Origin: Pseudomonadales bacterium
GTDB taxonomy: Bacteria > Pseudomonadota > Gammaproteobacteria > Pseudomonadales > Azotimanducaceae
Direction: 5' to 3'
Length of the DNA: 64,000 nucleotides
Assembly (NCBI GenBank): GCA_022827905.1
Contig: JAJEIQ010000003.1
Coordinates: 17,959 to 81,958 of the forward strand
Numbering within the stretch: position 1 is the first letter of the stretch; each line of letters opens with the position of its first letter. Position numbers and translations under genes: made by a program. Under the pieces are notes generated by a model, which was given only the letters and a program-made list of their open reading frames with translations, was not told the origin of the DNA and did no database searches. This document shows, piece after piece, positions 1 to 8,085 of the stretch.

Positions 1-714
1 AGCGCCGCGCCGTTCCACCACATCGTCCAGCAGCGCCGCGCGCGGCCCGTCCCACAGCGCGATGCGCTCGCGAACACTCCGGTCCAGCATGCGGAAATTG
101 TGTTCCACCTCGCGGAAGTCGCCGAGCAGTTCCCGGGCCATCTGCGTGAACTGCTGGAAACGGTCCTTCACGGCGGTGTCGTCGAGCAGGGTCAGTTCAC
201 CGGCTCGGATGCTCTCGATTTCCGCCTCGATGCCGGCACACTGGCGCTCAAGTTCCGCGATGCGGGCCTCCGGGTCCTCGTCGGCGCCTTCGCGAATCTG
301 CCGCAATAACTCGATAAGAGTGCGCAGGCGTGACTCGGTTCCCACGAAGGACCGCCTGGCTAGGGAGTCAAGCCAGCGAATGGCTTTCTCAGCAGCCGGG
401 GTCAGGTCGAAGTGCGGCTCGTCCGAGTCCTTGGTGTAGTACTTTCTGAGCCAAGCGTGTTCTGGATCAGCCCAGTCGTTGAGGTATTCAACCGCCGAAC
501 GAGGGAAGGCTTCGACACCCTTTCGCTCGCGCAGATCGAACAACTCATCCTCAAGGGCTTCGGCCAAGTCGCCCTGTGGCGTTGCGCGGCGGTTTGGCTC
601 CAGAAAAAAGCGGTATAGGAACCCCGCCACCAGCGGAGCGTTTTTCGAACGCAGCAGACGCCAAGCGGGGTTGCTCTCGCGCAGGCGCTCAAGGCTGTCG
701 AAGTCGAGGTCCAT
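1..714 (-). CDS. jetA: Wadjet JetA (DUF3375), N-terminal part, runs off the left edge
   Basis: An open frame on the minus strand starts at ATG 714 and continues without a stop to base 1, giving 238 residues. It opens MDLDFDSLERLRESNPAW and contains GDLAEALEDELFDLRERKG, AVEYLNDWADPEHAWLRK, DEPHFDLTPAAEKAIRWL and SFVGTESRLRTL, which I recognise as the DUF3375 family. In type I Wadjet systems DUF3375 is JetA, the kleisin-like partner of the SMC protein JetC. JetABCD recognises and cleaves closed circular plasmid DNA. A heptad-like stretch lies near residues 155-185. JetB, JetC and JetD would lie left of base 1 and cannot be seen here. The start has no clear Shine-Dalgarno but agrees with the family N-terminus. 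It overlaps the end of the upstream nucleotidyltransferase gene by 26 nt, so the two are probably cotranscribed. Confidence 0.85.
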   Translation of the reverse strand, partial: MDLDFDSLERLRESNPAWRLLRSKNAPLVAGFLYRFFLEPNRRATPQGDLAEALEDELFDLRERKGVEAFPRSAVEYLNDWADPEHAWLRKYYTKDSDEPHFDLTPAAEKAIRWLDSLARRSFVGTESRLRTLIELLRQIREGADEDPEARIAELERQCAGIEAEIESIRAGELTLLDDTAVKDRFQQFTQMARELLGDFREVEHNFRMLDRSVRERIALWDGPRAALLDDVVERRGA

Positions 715-1435
715 GGGTAGTGGGCGGATTGGGTGAATCGGGAGAGAGCGCCTCCGCTTGGGCGACGAAGTGGCTCCAAGGGTCATGGGCATGTTCCCGG
801 TGGGCTGGCTGCAACAGGGGACGCCCCACGATAATTCGGCGGCTCGATGCCTTGACCATCTCGCAAAGTTCCACCAGCTCCGCGCTTCGGGTGGCCCAAG
901 TCTCCCGTACCAGCGATTCGATGGTGGAACGATCGTAGAGAAAGGCGCAGGCCAGATCGTATCCGTCACGGGCCAGCAGCTTGCCTCCGTCGATGGCGCG
1001 GCCCAGCAACTTGCCTTTGAGTATGTCGTAGGCTGGGATCATGGGGGTGTCGGTTTGCTCCTCCCGGTCCAGCGTACTGGGGTCGAAGCGGGAGGGCGAA
1101 ACTGAGAGCGAGACGGGGCCGGAGTCCGGGAATGTCCACGCGCCTGTTCGTCCTGCAAAGAAGTACTGTTTCTTGATCGTTCCGTTTTCGCGTAGCTGGG
1201 CAAGAGCGCCATTGACCGCTTGGCCGTGTTTTCGAACGAACTCTTCACCCATTGGCATTGGCATGGCAAAGTCAATGTCCGTGCTGTGACGATGCGCCCA
1301 TCGCATGGACAGGGCGGTCCCGCCCCCGAGATAGAGATGGTCAAGTTCCTCGGCGGAGGCGAATTGCGCCAGAAGGCTGCGGGACCGAACCAAGGAAAGC
1401 TTCGGCTTGCCGGAAAGGCCAAACCGGCTGGGCAT
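689..1435 (-). CDS. AbiEii-like nucleotidyltransferase
   Basis: This 248-residue protein has the nucleotidyltransferase signature GGGTALSMRWAHRHSTDIDF at about residues 36-55: the Gly-rich turn followed by R-x-S-x-D-I-D with the two metal-binding aspartates. AbiEii-type proteins are the toxin half of AbiE abortive-infection modules and of MenT-like toxins, which transfer nucleotides to tRNA or other targets. ATG 1435 is preceded by AGGGAGG at good spacing and is chosen over ATG 1471. The gene starts 16 nt after an unknown gene and overlaps jetA by 26 nt, so it sits inside a defence operon. The upstream protein does not show the winged helix of a classical AbiEi antitoxin. Family membership is well supported; the target is unknown. 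Confidence 0.75.
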   Translation of the reverse strand: MPSRFGLSGKPKLSLVRSRSLLAQFASAEELDHLYLGGGTALSMRWAHRHSTDIDFAMPMPMGEEFVRKHGQAVNGALAQLRENGTIKKQYFFAGRTGAWTFPDSGPVSLSVSPSRFDPSTLDREEQTDTPMIPAYDILKGKLLGRAIDGGKLLARDGYDLACAFLYDRSTIESLVRETWATRSAELVELCEMVKASSRRIIVGRPLLQPAHREHAHDPWSHFVAQAEALSPDSPNPPTTHGPRLRQP

Positions 1436-1451
1436 GGGGGCGTCCTCCCTG

Positions 1452-1919
1452 CTAAAATCCCATGACCCCATCCCCGGCGGTGCGCCACATGAGCGCCTTG
1501 TCGCGCATGGGGTTCTCCGGCAGGTCGGGCACCGGGATCTCGGGGTGCAGGATGCGGATCAGCGCGTTCCACTCCGGGCTGGTTTCCGCGCCGCACCGAA
1601 CCACCAGACGGCATACCTGCCGTGTGCTTGCCCGTCCATCAAACGCCGCACGCCGAGTTTCCCTTGCCTGCATGTTCAGCAGGGCCTCGCGCAAGGCGAA
1701 CCGGCGCTCTTCGTCCGGTGCGTCCCCCGCTCTGGCCCACATGATGAAGTCCCGTTCGCTGATGTTGATGGGGCAGCCAGCCAAGTGCTTCTCCAAGGCT
1801 AGGCCAAGTTCGCCGCAGCCGTGAGCGTGGGCGCGTGGCCGCTCATCGAACGGGTCATCAACGCTCATGTCGGGACAACGGGGCGGCGGGTAGGGGCAGG
1901 TTGCTGTGTCGTCAATCAT
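1452..1919 (-). CDS. Unknown protein at the head of the defence operon
   Basis: This 155-residue protein resembles no family I recognise. It is acidic at the N-terminus (MSVDDPFDERPRAHAHGCGE) and mixed alpha/beta-like later, with no signal peptide or membrane segment. It contains a region ERDFIMWARAGDAPDEERRF and a short C-terminal stretch HPEIPVPDLPENPMRDKAL. It ends just before the SD-supported start of the AbiEii-like gene, so it may act as its partner or antitoxin; that is inference from position only. ATG 1919 has no close ribosome site, and ATG 1868 is an alternative start. Codon use looks like its neighbours. Confidence 0.55.
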   Translation of the reverse strand: MIDDTATCPYPPPRCPDMSVDDPFDERPRAHAHGCGELGLALEKHLAGCPINISERDFIMWARAGDAPDEERRFALREALLNMQARETRRAAFDGRASTRQVCRLVVRCGAETSPEWNALIRILHPEIPVPDLPENPMRDKALMWRTAGDGVMGF

Positions 1920-2035
1920 GGCGGTGGGGCCATCAACTCCTCAACTCATGCTAGCACAGGGTGGCTGGAGCCCGAACCGAAAAAGAACGCCTGTTTTCAA
2001 GCGGCGCTAGGCTTGGCTGGCCGAAGTCGGTAAGC

Positions 2036-2050
2036 TGCGGCTTCGCCGCA
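2036..2050. other. Short perfect hairpin in the divergent intergenic region
   Basis: TGCGGCTTCGCCGCA forms a 6-bp GC stem with a TTC loop. It lies in the 175-bp gap between the leftward defence operon (start 1919) and the rightward gene at 2095. No T-run follows, so it is not an obvious terminator. It may be an operator, a leader hairpin or chance. Confidence 0.25.
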
Positions 2051-2094
2051 TTCGGCATGCGGCTCAACCCACATTCAATTCAAGAGGATCGACG

Positions 2095-2439
2095 ATGGCC
2101 AAGAAGCTGGTTTTGGTCGGGCTGGTGCAGCCCGAAAGCGAGGATCTCGTGGAGGCGTTCAACGCGTGGTATCTGGGCAACCATGTGGAGGACACCTTCA
2201 ACTGCCCCAACGTGAAGTCGGTGCGCTGCTTCAAGGCGACGCGGGGCTTCATGGGCGACCCGCCATCGGAATACCTCACCATGTATGAATTCGAGGGGGA
2301 GGACGCCGAGCAGGCGGAGCAGGTGCTGGCCGCTTACCAGGCTGATCCGGAGGGCTGGAGCAAGCGGCTGCCGAACAACAACTCGATGGCGGTGGTCGGT
2401 GCAGGCTGGTACCACGAGGAGTTGGCGTTCGGGGTCTAG
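2095..2439 (+). CDS. EthD-like dimeric alpha/beta-barrel protein
   Basis: This 114-residue protein begins MAKKLVLVGLVQPESEDLVE, followed by a pattern of FNAWYLGNHVEDTFNCPNVKS and YLTMYEFEGEDAEQAEQVLAAY. That arrangement fits small ferredoxin-like dimeric alpha/beta-barrel proteins (EthD or DUF4286-like), which occur as accessory proteins in catabolic clusters. No catalytic residue can be assigned. GAGG precedes the ATG. It is the first gene of a rightward run leading to an MFS carrier 23 bp downstream. The family assignment is moderate and the function is unknown. Confidence 0.6.
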   Translation: MAKKLVLVGLVQPESEDLVEAFNAWYLGNHVEDTFNCPNVKSVRCFKATRGFMGDPPSEYLTMYEFEGEDAEQAEQVLAAYQADPEGWSKRLPNNNSMAVVGAGWYHEELAFGV

Positions 2440-2462
2440 CCCGCTCGGCGGCGACCGCAGCC

Positions 2463-3776
2463 ATGCAGACTCCCTATTCCAGCCGCACCCAGTGGTACGT
2501 GGTGCTGCTGCTGACCTTGGCGGCCACCCTGTCGTTCATCGACCGGCAGATTCTCAACGTCATGATCGGCCCCATCAAGCGGGACTTAGGCGGACTAAGC
2601 GATACTGAAATCTCGCTCATCATCGGCCTCGCCTTCTCGCTGGTCTATACACTGGCGACCGTGCCCTTGGCGCGCATGGCGGACCGCGCCAACCGGCGCA
2701 ACATCATCGCCGCTGGCATTTTTGCCTGGAGCCTGGCGACGGCCTTGGCGGGCAAGGCGGACAGCTTCCGCAACCTGTTTTTGGCCCGCATGGGCGTCGG
2801 CATCGGCGAGGCGACCTTGGGGCCGGCTTCAACCTCGCTGCTAGCCGACTACTTTGACAACGCCCGGCTGCCATTGGCCTACGGCATCGTCGGCGCGGCG
2901 CCCTTCATCGGCACCGGCCTCGCCAACATCGTCGGCGGGCCGCTGATCGATTGGCTGGAGGCGCGGCCCAACTTCACGCTGCCACTGTTCGGCGAACTTT
3001 ACTCCTGGCAGATGGTGCTGGTCTGCGTTGGGCTGCCGGGCATTCTGCTGGCGGCGGTGATGTTCACCATCGCTGAGCCGGTGCGCCGGGGGGCGCTGAA
3101 GGATGCCGCCGCCGGCTTTCCGCTCGGCGAAGTGTGGCGCTTCGTCGCCTCCCGGGGGAAGTACCTCACCTATCACTTCATCGCCTATCTGTGCCTGTCG
3201 ATTCAAGGTTTCGCCTTCCTCACTTGGGTGGTGGAGTTCTTCGTGCGCAAGCACCAGTGGACCAAGACCGAAATCGGCCTCACCTACGGCATCATCGCCT
3301 TGGTGGTTGGCGTCATCGGCAGCGTGTGGGCGGGCTTTTTCGCGGGAAGGCTGATCGGCCGGGGCGGCGGCGATGCGCCGATGCGGGTCACGCTTTGGGG
3401 CACCTTGGTGCTGGGGCCGGTGGCGGTGGTCCTGCCGCTGCTGGAGAGCGGCATCGCGGCCGCCGTGATGCTGGTGCCGATCACCTTCACCATGGCCATG
3501 CCGCCGGGCCTCAGCAACGCCGCCCTGCAGGCCATCGCGCCCAACCAGATGCGCGGCCAGTTGATCGCCCTGTACCTGATTTGCGTATCCTTTCTCTCCT
3601 ATCTATTCGCGCCGTTCATCATCGCCGTGATGAACGACTACGTTTTTGGCCGGGAGGATGCCATCGATCTTTCGCTGGCCACCTTGGCCGTGTTCAACTA
3701 CAGCATCGCCGCGCTGTGCCTAGCACTGAGCTTGAAGCCATTGCGTGCAGCCTTGGCTAAAATCCAATCCGAATAG
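2463..3776 (+). CDS. MFS transporter, spinster-like
   Basis: This is a 437-residue inner-membrane protein with about twelve hydrophobic helices. The N-terminus TLAATLSFIDRQILNVMIGP followed by GLAFSLVYTLATVPLARMADRANRRNII is characteristic of the spinster branch of the major facilitator superfamily. The loop-2 motif is ARMADRANRR. The gene lies between the EthD-like gene and an alpha/beta hydrolase, at the head of a catabolic island, which suggests uptake or export of that pathway's substrate. The actual substrate cannot be told from sequence. Confidence 0.85.
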   Translation: MQTPYSSRTQWYVVLLLTLAATLSFIDRQILNVMIGPIKRDLGGLSDTEISLIIGLAFSLVYTLATVPLARMADRANRRNIIAAGIFAWSLATALAGKADSFRNLFLARMGVGIGEATLGPASTSLLADYFDNARLPLAYGIVGAAPFIGTGLANIVGGPLIDWLEARPNFTLPLFGELYSWQMVLVCVGLPGILLAAVMFTIAEPVRRGALKDAAAGFPLGEVWRFVASRGKYLTYHFIAYLCLSIQGFAFLTWVVEFFVRKHQWTKTEIGLTYGIIALVVGVIGSVWAGFFAGRLIGRGGGDAPMRVTLWGTLVLGPVAVVLPLLESGIAAAVMLVPITFTMAMPPGLSNAALQAIAPNQMRGQLIALYLICVSFLSYLFAPFIIAVMNDYVFGREDAIDLSLATLAVFNYSIAALCLALSLKPLRAALAKIQSE

Positions 3777-3797
3777 AGACCACGTCAAGGAGGAACC

Positions 3798-4619
3798 ATG
3801 GGCCGTTTGGCGGTTAAGGAAGCCCGGCAAATCCACTTTGAGCACTATGTTGGGGGGGATGCGAGCAAACCCCCGGTGGTGCTGTCCCACGGTTGGGGCA
3901 TGGGCTGCCGGGTCTGGGACAACACGGTGGCGCGGCTGGTGGATGCCGGGCACGGCGTGGTCATCTACGACCACCGCTGCTGCGGGCAGTCCGACAAGGA
4001 CTTTGCCGACGTCTCCATCGAGGCCCTAGGCGCCGACTTGGCGGCCTTGTGCCGACATTTGCGCTTGGCCGCCCCGGTTTTGAACGGCTGGTCCTTGGGC
4101 GGCGCGGTGGCGGTGGATGCCGCCGCCCGCTTGGGCAACGAGGTTGGCGGCTTGGTGCTGACCGGGGGCGCCACGCCGCGCTACACCCAAGGGGAGGGCT
4201 TCCCCCACGGTGGTCAGGCGGAGGACGTGGCGGCTACCGTGGCCGCCCTGCGCGCCGACCGGGTGAATTTCCTCAAGACCTTGTACTTTGACGGTGTGTT
4301 CGCGAAGGACGTGGGCGACGATGTCAAGGATTGGTGTTGGCGCATCGCCCTGCAGGCGAGTTCCGGCGCGGATGCCTCCCTGGGCGCCTTGGCGCAGCTA
4401 GACCAACGCAGTGCCATGGCGGGCCTGTCCTGTCCGGCGTTGGTGGCCGTCGGCGGGCAGGACGGTGTGGTGGTGCCGGAGACCGGCCGCTATGCCGCTG
4501 GCTGCCTGCGGAACGCCCAACTGATCGAGTTCGAGGACAGCGGCCACGCCGTCTTTCTGGAGGATGCGGACCGCTATCATGGCGCGTTGCTGGACTTCTT
4601 GGCCGGGGTGGCGTCGTGA
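3798..4619 (+). CDS. Alpha/beta-hydrolase
   Basis: A 273-residue alpha/beta-hydrolase fold protein. The oxyanion region is LSHGWGMGCRVWD (about residues 34-46). The nucleophile elbow NGWSLGGA places Ser at about residue 99. GGQDGVVVPETG carries the acid region, and the catalytic His is in DSGHAVFLED near the C-terminus. AAGGAGG precedes the ATG at good spacing. The stop codon overlaps the GTG start of the next gene (GTGA, 4616-4619), so translation is coupled to a luciferase-like oxidoreductase. A Baeyer-Villiger type oxygenase next to an esterase or lactonase would make sense, but the substrate is unknown. Confidence 0.85.
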   Translation: MGRLAVKEARQIHFEHYVGGDASKPPVVLSHGWGMGCRVWDNTVARLVDAGHGVVIYDHRCCGQSDKDFADVSIEALGADLAALCRHLRLAAPVLNGWSLGGAVAVDAAARLGNEVGGLVLTGGATPRYTQGEGFPHGGQAEDVAATVAALRADRVNFLKTLYFDGVFAKDVGDDVKDWCWRIALQASSGADASLGALAQLDQRSAMAGLSCPALVAVGGQDGVVVPETGRYAAGCLRNAQLIEFEDSGHAVFLEDADRYHGALLDFLAGVAS

Positions 4620-5638
4620 GCGGGCGGCAGGTCAATTTCGGGCTCTGGTACGACTTCCGCAACCCGGTGCCGAGCACGGTTGGTTTTCAGGACCTCTACC
4701 GAGCCAGCCTCGATCAGATCGCCTGGGCGGAATCGCTGGGTTTCGATTCCGTCTGGCTCACCGAGCACCACTTCTGCGAGGACGGCTACACGCCGTCGCC
4801 CTTGGTCATCGCCGCCGCCATCGGCGAGCGCACCGAGCGGATGCGCATCGGCACCAACCTGATGCTGTTGCCGCTGGCGGACCCGGTGCGCCTAGCCGAA
4901 GACTCCGCGACGCTGTCCATCCTCACGGGCGGGCGCTTCGACCTAGGCGTGGGCCTAGGTTACCGGCAACTGGAGTTCGACTACTTCGGGCGGCAGTTGA
5001 GGCATCGGCCGAGCCTCATGGAGGAGGGCATCGACATCATCCGCCAGTGCTGGAGCGGTGAGCCGGTGCGCATCGACGGCAAGCGCTACCGCATCGAAGG
5101 CTTGCCGGTTGCCCCAGCGCCCGAACAGGCGCCCAAGCTCTACATGGGGGGCATGGCGCAGCCCGCCGTCGCCCGGGCGGCCCGGCTGGGCGACGGCTTC
5201 CTGTCCACTGGCGGCATCGGCCATGACCTATACGCACAAGCCCTCGCCGATCTGGGCAAGCCGCGTTCGGCAGGCGCCATCTGCGCCGGCAACTGGTCCA
5301 TCGTCGCTCCGGACCCTGAAGCGGAGGCCGCGCGCATCGGCGAGCATGTGCTCTACCAGACCAACCAATACATCAGTTGGGGCGCATTCGGTCCGCCTGA
5401 CCAGACGCCGCAATTCCCCGACGCGGCCAGCGCCATCGAGGGCGGCCTCTACGAACTGTGCGACGCCGACGGCGCCGTGGCGAGCCTCACTGCCATGTTG
5501 ACCGACTTCCCGGAGATCATCGACGTGCACTTCTGGGCGCAATTCCCGGGCGAGCCCGTGGAGAGCGGCAGTCGGCGCATCGAGTATCTGGCTGGCCAGG
5601 TACTGCCCCGGGTCCGTTCGGCGCTCGAATCGGCGTAG
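4616..5638 (+). CDS. LLM-class flavin-dependent oxidoreductase
   Basis: A 340-residue bacterial luciferase-like TIM-barrel protein. It starts SGRQVNFGLWYDFRNPVPS and carries FDSVWLTEHHFCEDGYTPS and RMRIGTNLMLLPLADPVRLAED, followed by GRFDLGVGLGYRQLEFDYFG, the hallmarks of the LLM class. These enzymes use reduced FMN or F420 for monooxygenation or dehydrogenation. GTG 4616 is taken as the start because it makes the common 4-nt overlap with the hydrolase stop and gives the normal N-terminus; the frame upstream is an overlapping shadow. It forms a pair with the preceding hydrolase. Confidence 0.87.
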   Translation: MSGRQVNFGLWYDFRNPVPSTVGFQDLYRASLDQIAWAESLGFDSVWLTEHHFCEDGYTPSPLVIAAAIGERTERMRIGTNLMLLPLADPVRLAEDSATLSILTGGRFDLGVGLGYRQLEFDYFGRQLRHRPSLMEEGIDIIRQCWSGEPVRIDGKRYRIEGLPVAPAPEQAPKLYMGGMAQPAVARAARLGDGFLSTGGIGHDLYAQALADLGKPRSAGAICAGNWSIVAPDPEAEAARIGEHVLYQTNQYISWGAFGPPDQTPQFPDAASAIEGGLYELCDADGAVASLTAMLTDFPEIIDVHFWAQFPGEPVESGSRRIEYLAGQVLPRVRSALESA

Positions 5639-5663
5639 CCCCCCTCGCTGCCGACTGAGTTCC

Positions 5664-6845
5664 GTGGACCCGAAATCGGTCGTTCAGGAGCTGCTGCTGG
5701 ACCAAGGCGCATACTCGCCGGTGGAGTTGCTGCTGGCGGCCGGTCTGCTGGCCCACGGCGACTATCTGGCCTGGCGGCGGGGCGAGACCGGCAGTTTGGA
5801 CGGAGCCCTGCGGGATCGGTCGGCGGCTCGTGGCGCGTTGGAAACCGCCCAGGCCTTTGCCCTCAAGCTCGGCTTGACCGCGGAACAGGTGGTCTATGAG
5901 GGATGGGAGGACAGTGCCGGTTTGGATTTGCTGGCTTCCCCAGACCGCGGGCTCAACGCCCTGCTGCGCACCCACTATCGCCATGTTCAGGGGGAAGGCA
6001 ATGGTCAGCTTGATCTGTTTCTTGACAGCGCGGTCACGGTGGCGACCAACGATCTCCTCGACGCGCTCCTGAGACGGAGTGCCCAAGACGCGGATAAGGC
6101 TTTGGATCATCTGTTGGAGATCAGGCCTGACTATGCCCATAGGCCGCAAGCCGTCTGCTTGATTGAAGCGCTGCGGGTGCCCGCCCCGACTGCGCACGGC
6201 GAAGCCCTCGATCAGTTGGACCGCGTGACGGAAGAGTGGGCGCTGGCCGCATCAGAGCTGTTGACGGGCCGTGCCCAGGATTTCCTGCGCCCGCTATGGC
6301 ACGGCATTGCCCAAGCGCTCGATCCAGTGCGCTTTGAAGCCAAGGATGCCCAGCGGCACGTCAGCTGGATTCACCGCCAGTGTCTAGATTGGGAAAGCGT
6401 TCGAGCCTCCGTACATGCCGTGCCGAACCACCAAGCTGAGCCGGTGCTGGTCGAACGGCTGGCGGAAGCGCAATGGTGGCTGCGCGAGCGCACCGCGGCG
6501 GTGGGCCACTGGTTCGCTCTGTGCGTATTGGCGTCGGATCGGATGAAGGCCGTGCTCGATTCACCACGCTTTCCTGACGCTGCGTTGCTCGCCGGGTGGC
6601 AGGCCGCGAAGGCCGCGGACATCGAGCCGGAAATCACCATGGCTTGGTTTCCCGCTTGGATGCTGCTCCGGGAGCCAGGACTGGCCCGCGCCCTCGATCC
6701 CCTTGGCGGCGTGGATGAACCCACTCGCGCCTTCGACATGCTGCGGCTGCTGCTGACGACCGAGGGAGGCAACGTCGAATTGCGGCGGGAACTGGCCGCA
6801 GTCCATCGCGGCCTACTCGACCGATTCCTAGCGTTGCGGGGCTGA
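5664..6845 (+). CDS. Unknown 393-residue protein
   Basis: A mostly helical, soluble-looking protein with no signal peptide or membrane segment, and no family I recognise. The GTG start opens MDPKSVVQELLLDQGAYSPVE. Trp-rich patches occur late, such as EAQWWLRERTAAVGHWFALC and EITMAWFPAWMLL. It lies 25 bp after one luciferase-like gene and 75 bp before another, inside the catabolic island, with codon use like its neighbours. The length and uninterrupted frame support a real gene. No function is proposed. Confidence 0.65.
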   Translation: MDPKSVVQELLLDQGAYSPVELLLAAGLLAHGDYLAWRRGETGSLDGALRDRSAARGALETAQAFALKLGLTAEQVVYEGWEDSAGLDLLASPDRGLNALLRTHYRHVQGEGNGQLDLFLDSAVTVATNDLLDALLRRSAQDADKALDHLLEIRPDYAHRPQAVCLIEALRVPAPTAHGEALDQLDRVTEEWALAASELLTGRAQDFLRPLWHGIAQALDPVRFEAKDAQRHVSWIHRQCLDWESVRASVHAVPNHQAEPVLVERLAEAQWWLRERTAAVGHWFALCVLASDRMKAVLDSPRFPDAALLAGWQAAKAADIEPEITMAWFPAWMLLREPGLARALDPLGGVDEPTRAFDMLRLLLTTEGGNVELRRELAAVHRGLLDRFLALRG

Positions 6846-6920
6846 TTGGGCCTGCACATTCATCCGTGACTGCCCGCTGCAAGTTCGCTATATTGACGCG
6901 CATTCCAATGGGAGAGTGAC

Positions 6921-7991
6921 ATGAAGGTAGGGCTGTTGATGGTGTTCCAGAATTTCGAGGACGGAATCACCGATCAGGGTGCTTGGGAGCGGGACATTCA
7001 CTTGGGCGGCTTGGCGGAGCCCTTGGGGTTCAACACCTTAAGTGCGGTTGAGCACCACTTCTTCAACTACGCCATGTCGCCGGACAACCTGCAGTACTTG
7101 AGCTACATGGCGGCCAAGACCGAGCACATCGGCCTGCTGACCGGGGCAGTCATCCTGCCGTGGCACGATCCCCTGCGCGTTGTCGAGCGCATGATCGTGC
7201 TCGATCATTTGAGCCAAGGCCGCGCCCTGTTCGGCATCGGCCGGGGCCTCGCCCGGCGCGAGTACGACACCTTCGGCGTGGACATGAACGAGGCGCGGGA
7301 CCGCTTCGATGAGTCGGCGGAGATGATCATCCGCGCCTTGGAGACCGGCGTCATCGAAGGCGACGGTCCCTACTACAAGCAGGTGCGCACGGAGGTGCGT
7401 CCGCGTCCCTACGCCAGTTTCAAGGACCGCTTCTACGCGGTCGGCATGTCGTCGGATTCGGTGCCCGTGGTTGCCCGGCTCGGCGCCAAGATGATGAGCT
7501 TTGCGCAGAAGCCTTGGGCGGAGATGGCGCCCCACTTCGACCGCTACCGGACCCTCTACCGGGAGCACCACAACACCCAGCCGCCATCGCCGGTGTGCGT
7601 GGACTTCCTGAGCTGCGATGAATCCGCCGAACTCGCCGAAGCCAACGCGCGCAAGTACATGGCCAACTACTACATCACGGTCATGGAGCATTACGAGATG
7701 GCGGGCGAGCACTTCCGCAAGATGAAGGGCTACGGCGACTATGCGGACAACGCCGAGCTGCTGAAGGACACCGGCATGGCGGACGCCGCCAACGCCTTCG
7801 TTGACATCAACACCTTCGGCACGCCGCAGCAGATCCTCGACAAGATGGACCAGCGGCGCCAGGACCTCGGCGATTTCGACCTCACCGTGCAGGTCAGCTA
7901 CGGCGGCCTGACCGGCGAGCAGGCGGAGAAGAGCATCCGCCTGTTCGCCGACAAGGTGCTGCCCGAGCTGCAGTCCTGGCAGACGCACTAG
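6921..7991 (+). CDS. LLM-class flavin-dependent oxidoreductase
   Basis: A 356-residue luciferase-like protein. Its N-terminus MKVGLLMVFQNFEDGITDQG leads to LSAVEHHFFNYAMSPDNLQY and HIGLLTGAVILPWHDPLRVVE, then SQGRALFGIGRGLARREYDTFG. These are the standard motifs of the LLM barrel (flavin phosphate and substrate loops). GGGAGAG precedes the ATG. It is only distantly similar to the gene at 4616 and so probably acts on a different intermediate. It is followed by a palindromic repeat and an acyl-CoA ligase. The choice between FMN and F420 as cofactor cannot be made from sequence. Confidence 0.87.
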   Translation: MKVGLLMVFQNFEDGITDQGAWERDIHLGGLAEPLGFNTLSAVEHHFFNYAMSPDNLQYLSYMAAKTEHIGLLTGAVILPWHDPLRVVERMIVLDHLSQGRALFGIGRGLARREYDTFGVDMNEARDRFDESAEMIIRALETGVIEGDGPYYKQVRTEVRPRPYASFKDRFYAVGMSSDSVPVVARLGAKMMSFAQKPWAEMAPHFDRYRTLYREHHNTQPPSPVCVDFLSCDESAELAEANARKYMANYYITVMEHYEMAGEHFRKMKGYGDYADNAELLKDTGMADAANAFVDINTFGTPQQILDKMDQRRQDLGDFDLTVQVSYGGLTGEQAEKSIRLFADKVLPELQSWQTH

Positions 7992-8034
7992 CAGGCCGTC
8001 CTTGCCAAGCGTCAGCTTGCGCTTGCGTTAGGGA

Positions 8035-8064
8035 TTCCGAGGGCGGGACGCCCTCGCTCCGGGG
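8035..8064. repeat. REP-like palindrome, single copy
   Basis: The core CGAGGGCGGGACGCCCTCG (8038-8056) is an 8-bp stem with a GGA loop, flanked on the right by CTCCGGGG. It is one of six full copies in the window sharing stem and flank. It lies in the gap between the luciferase-like gene and the acyl-CoA ligase and could attenuate transcription there. Confidence 0.8.
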
Positions 8065-8085
8065 AACACCGTCGAACGAATTGCC

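Noticed and set aside
4331..4615. Upstream extension of the luciferase-like gene at 4616
   Set aside because: It overlaps the alpha/beta-hydrolase gene in another frame and does not match the family N-terminus.
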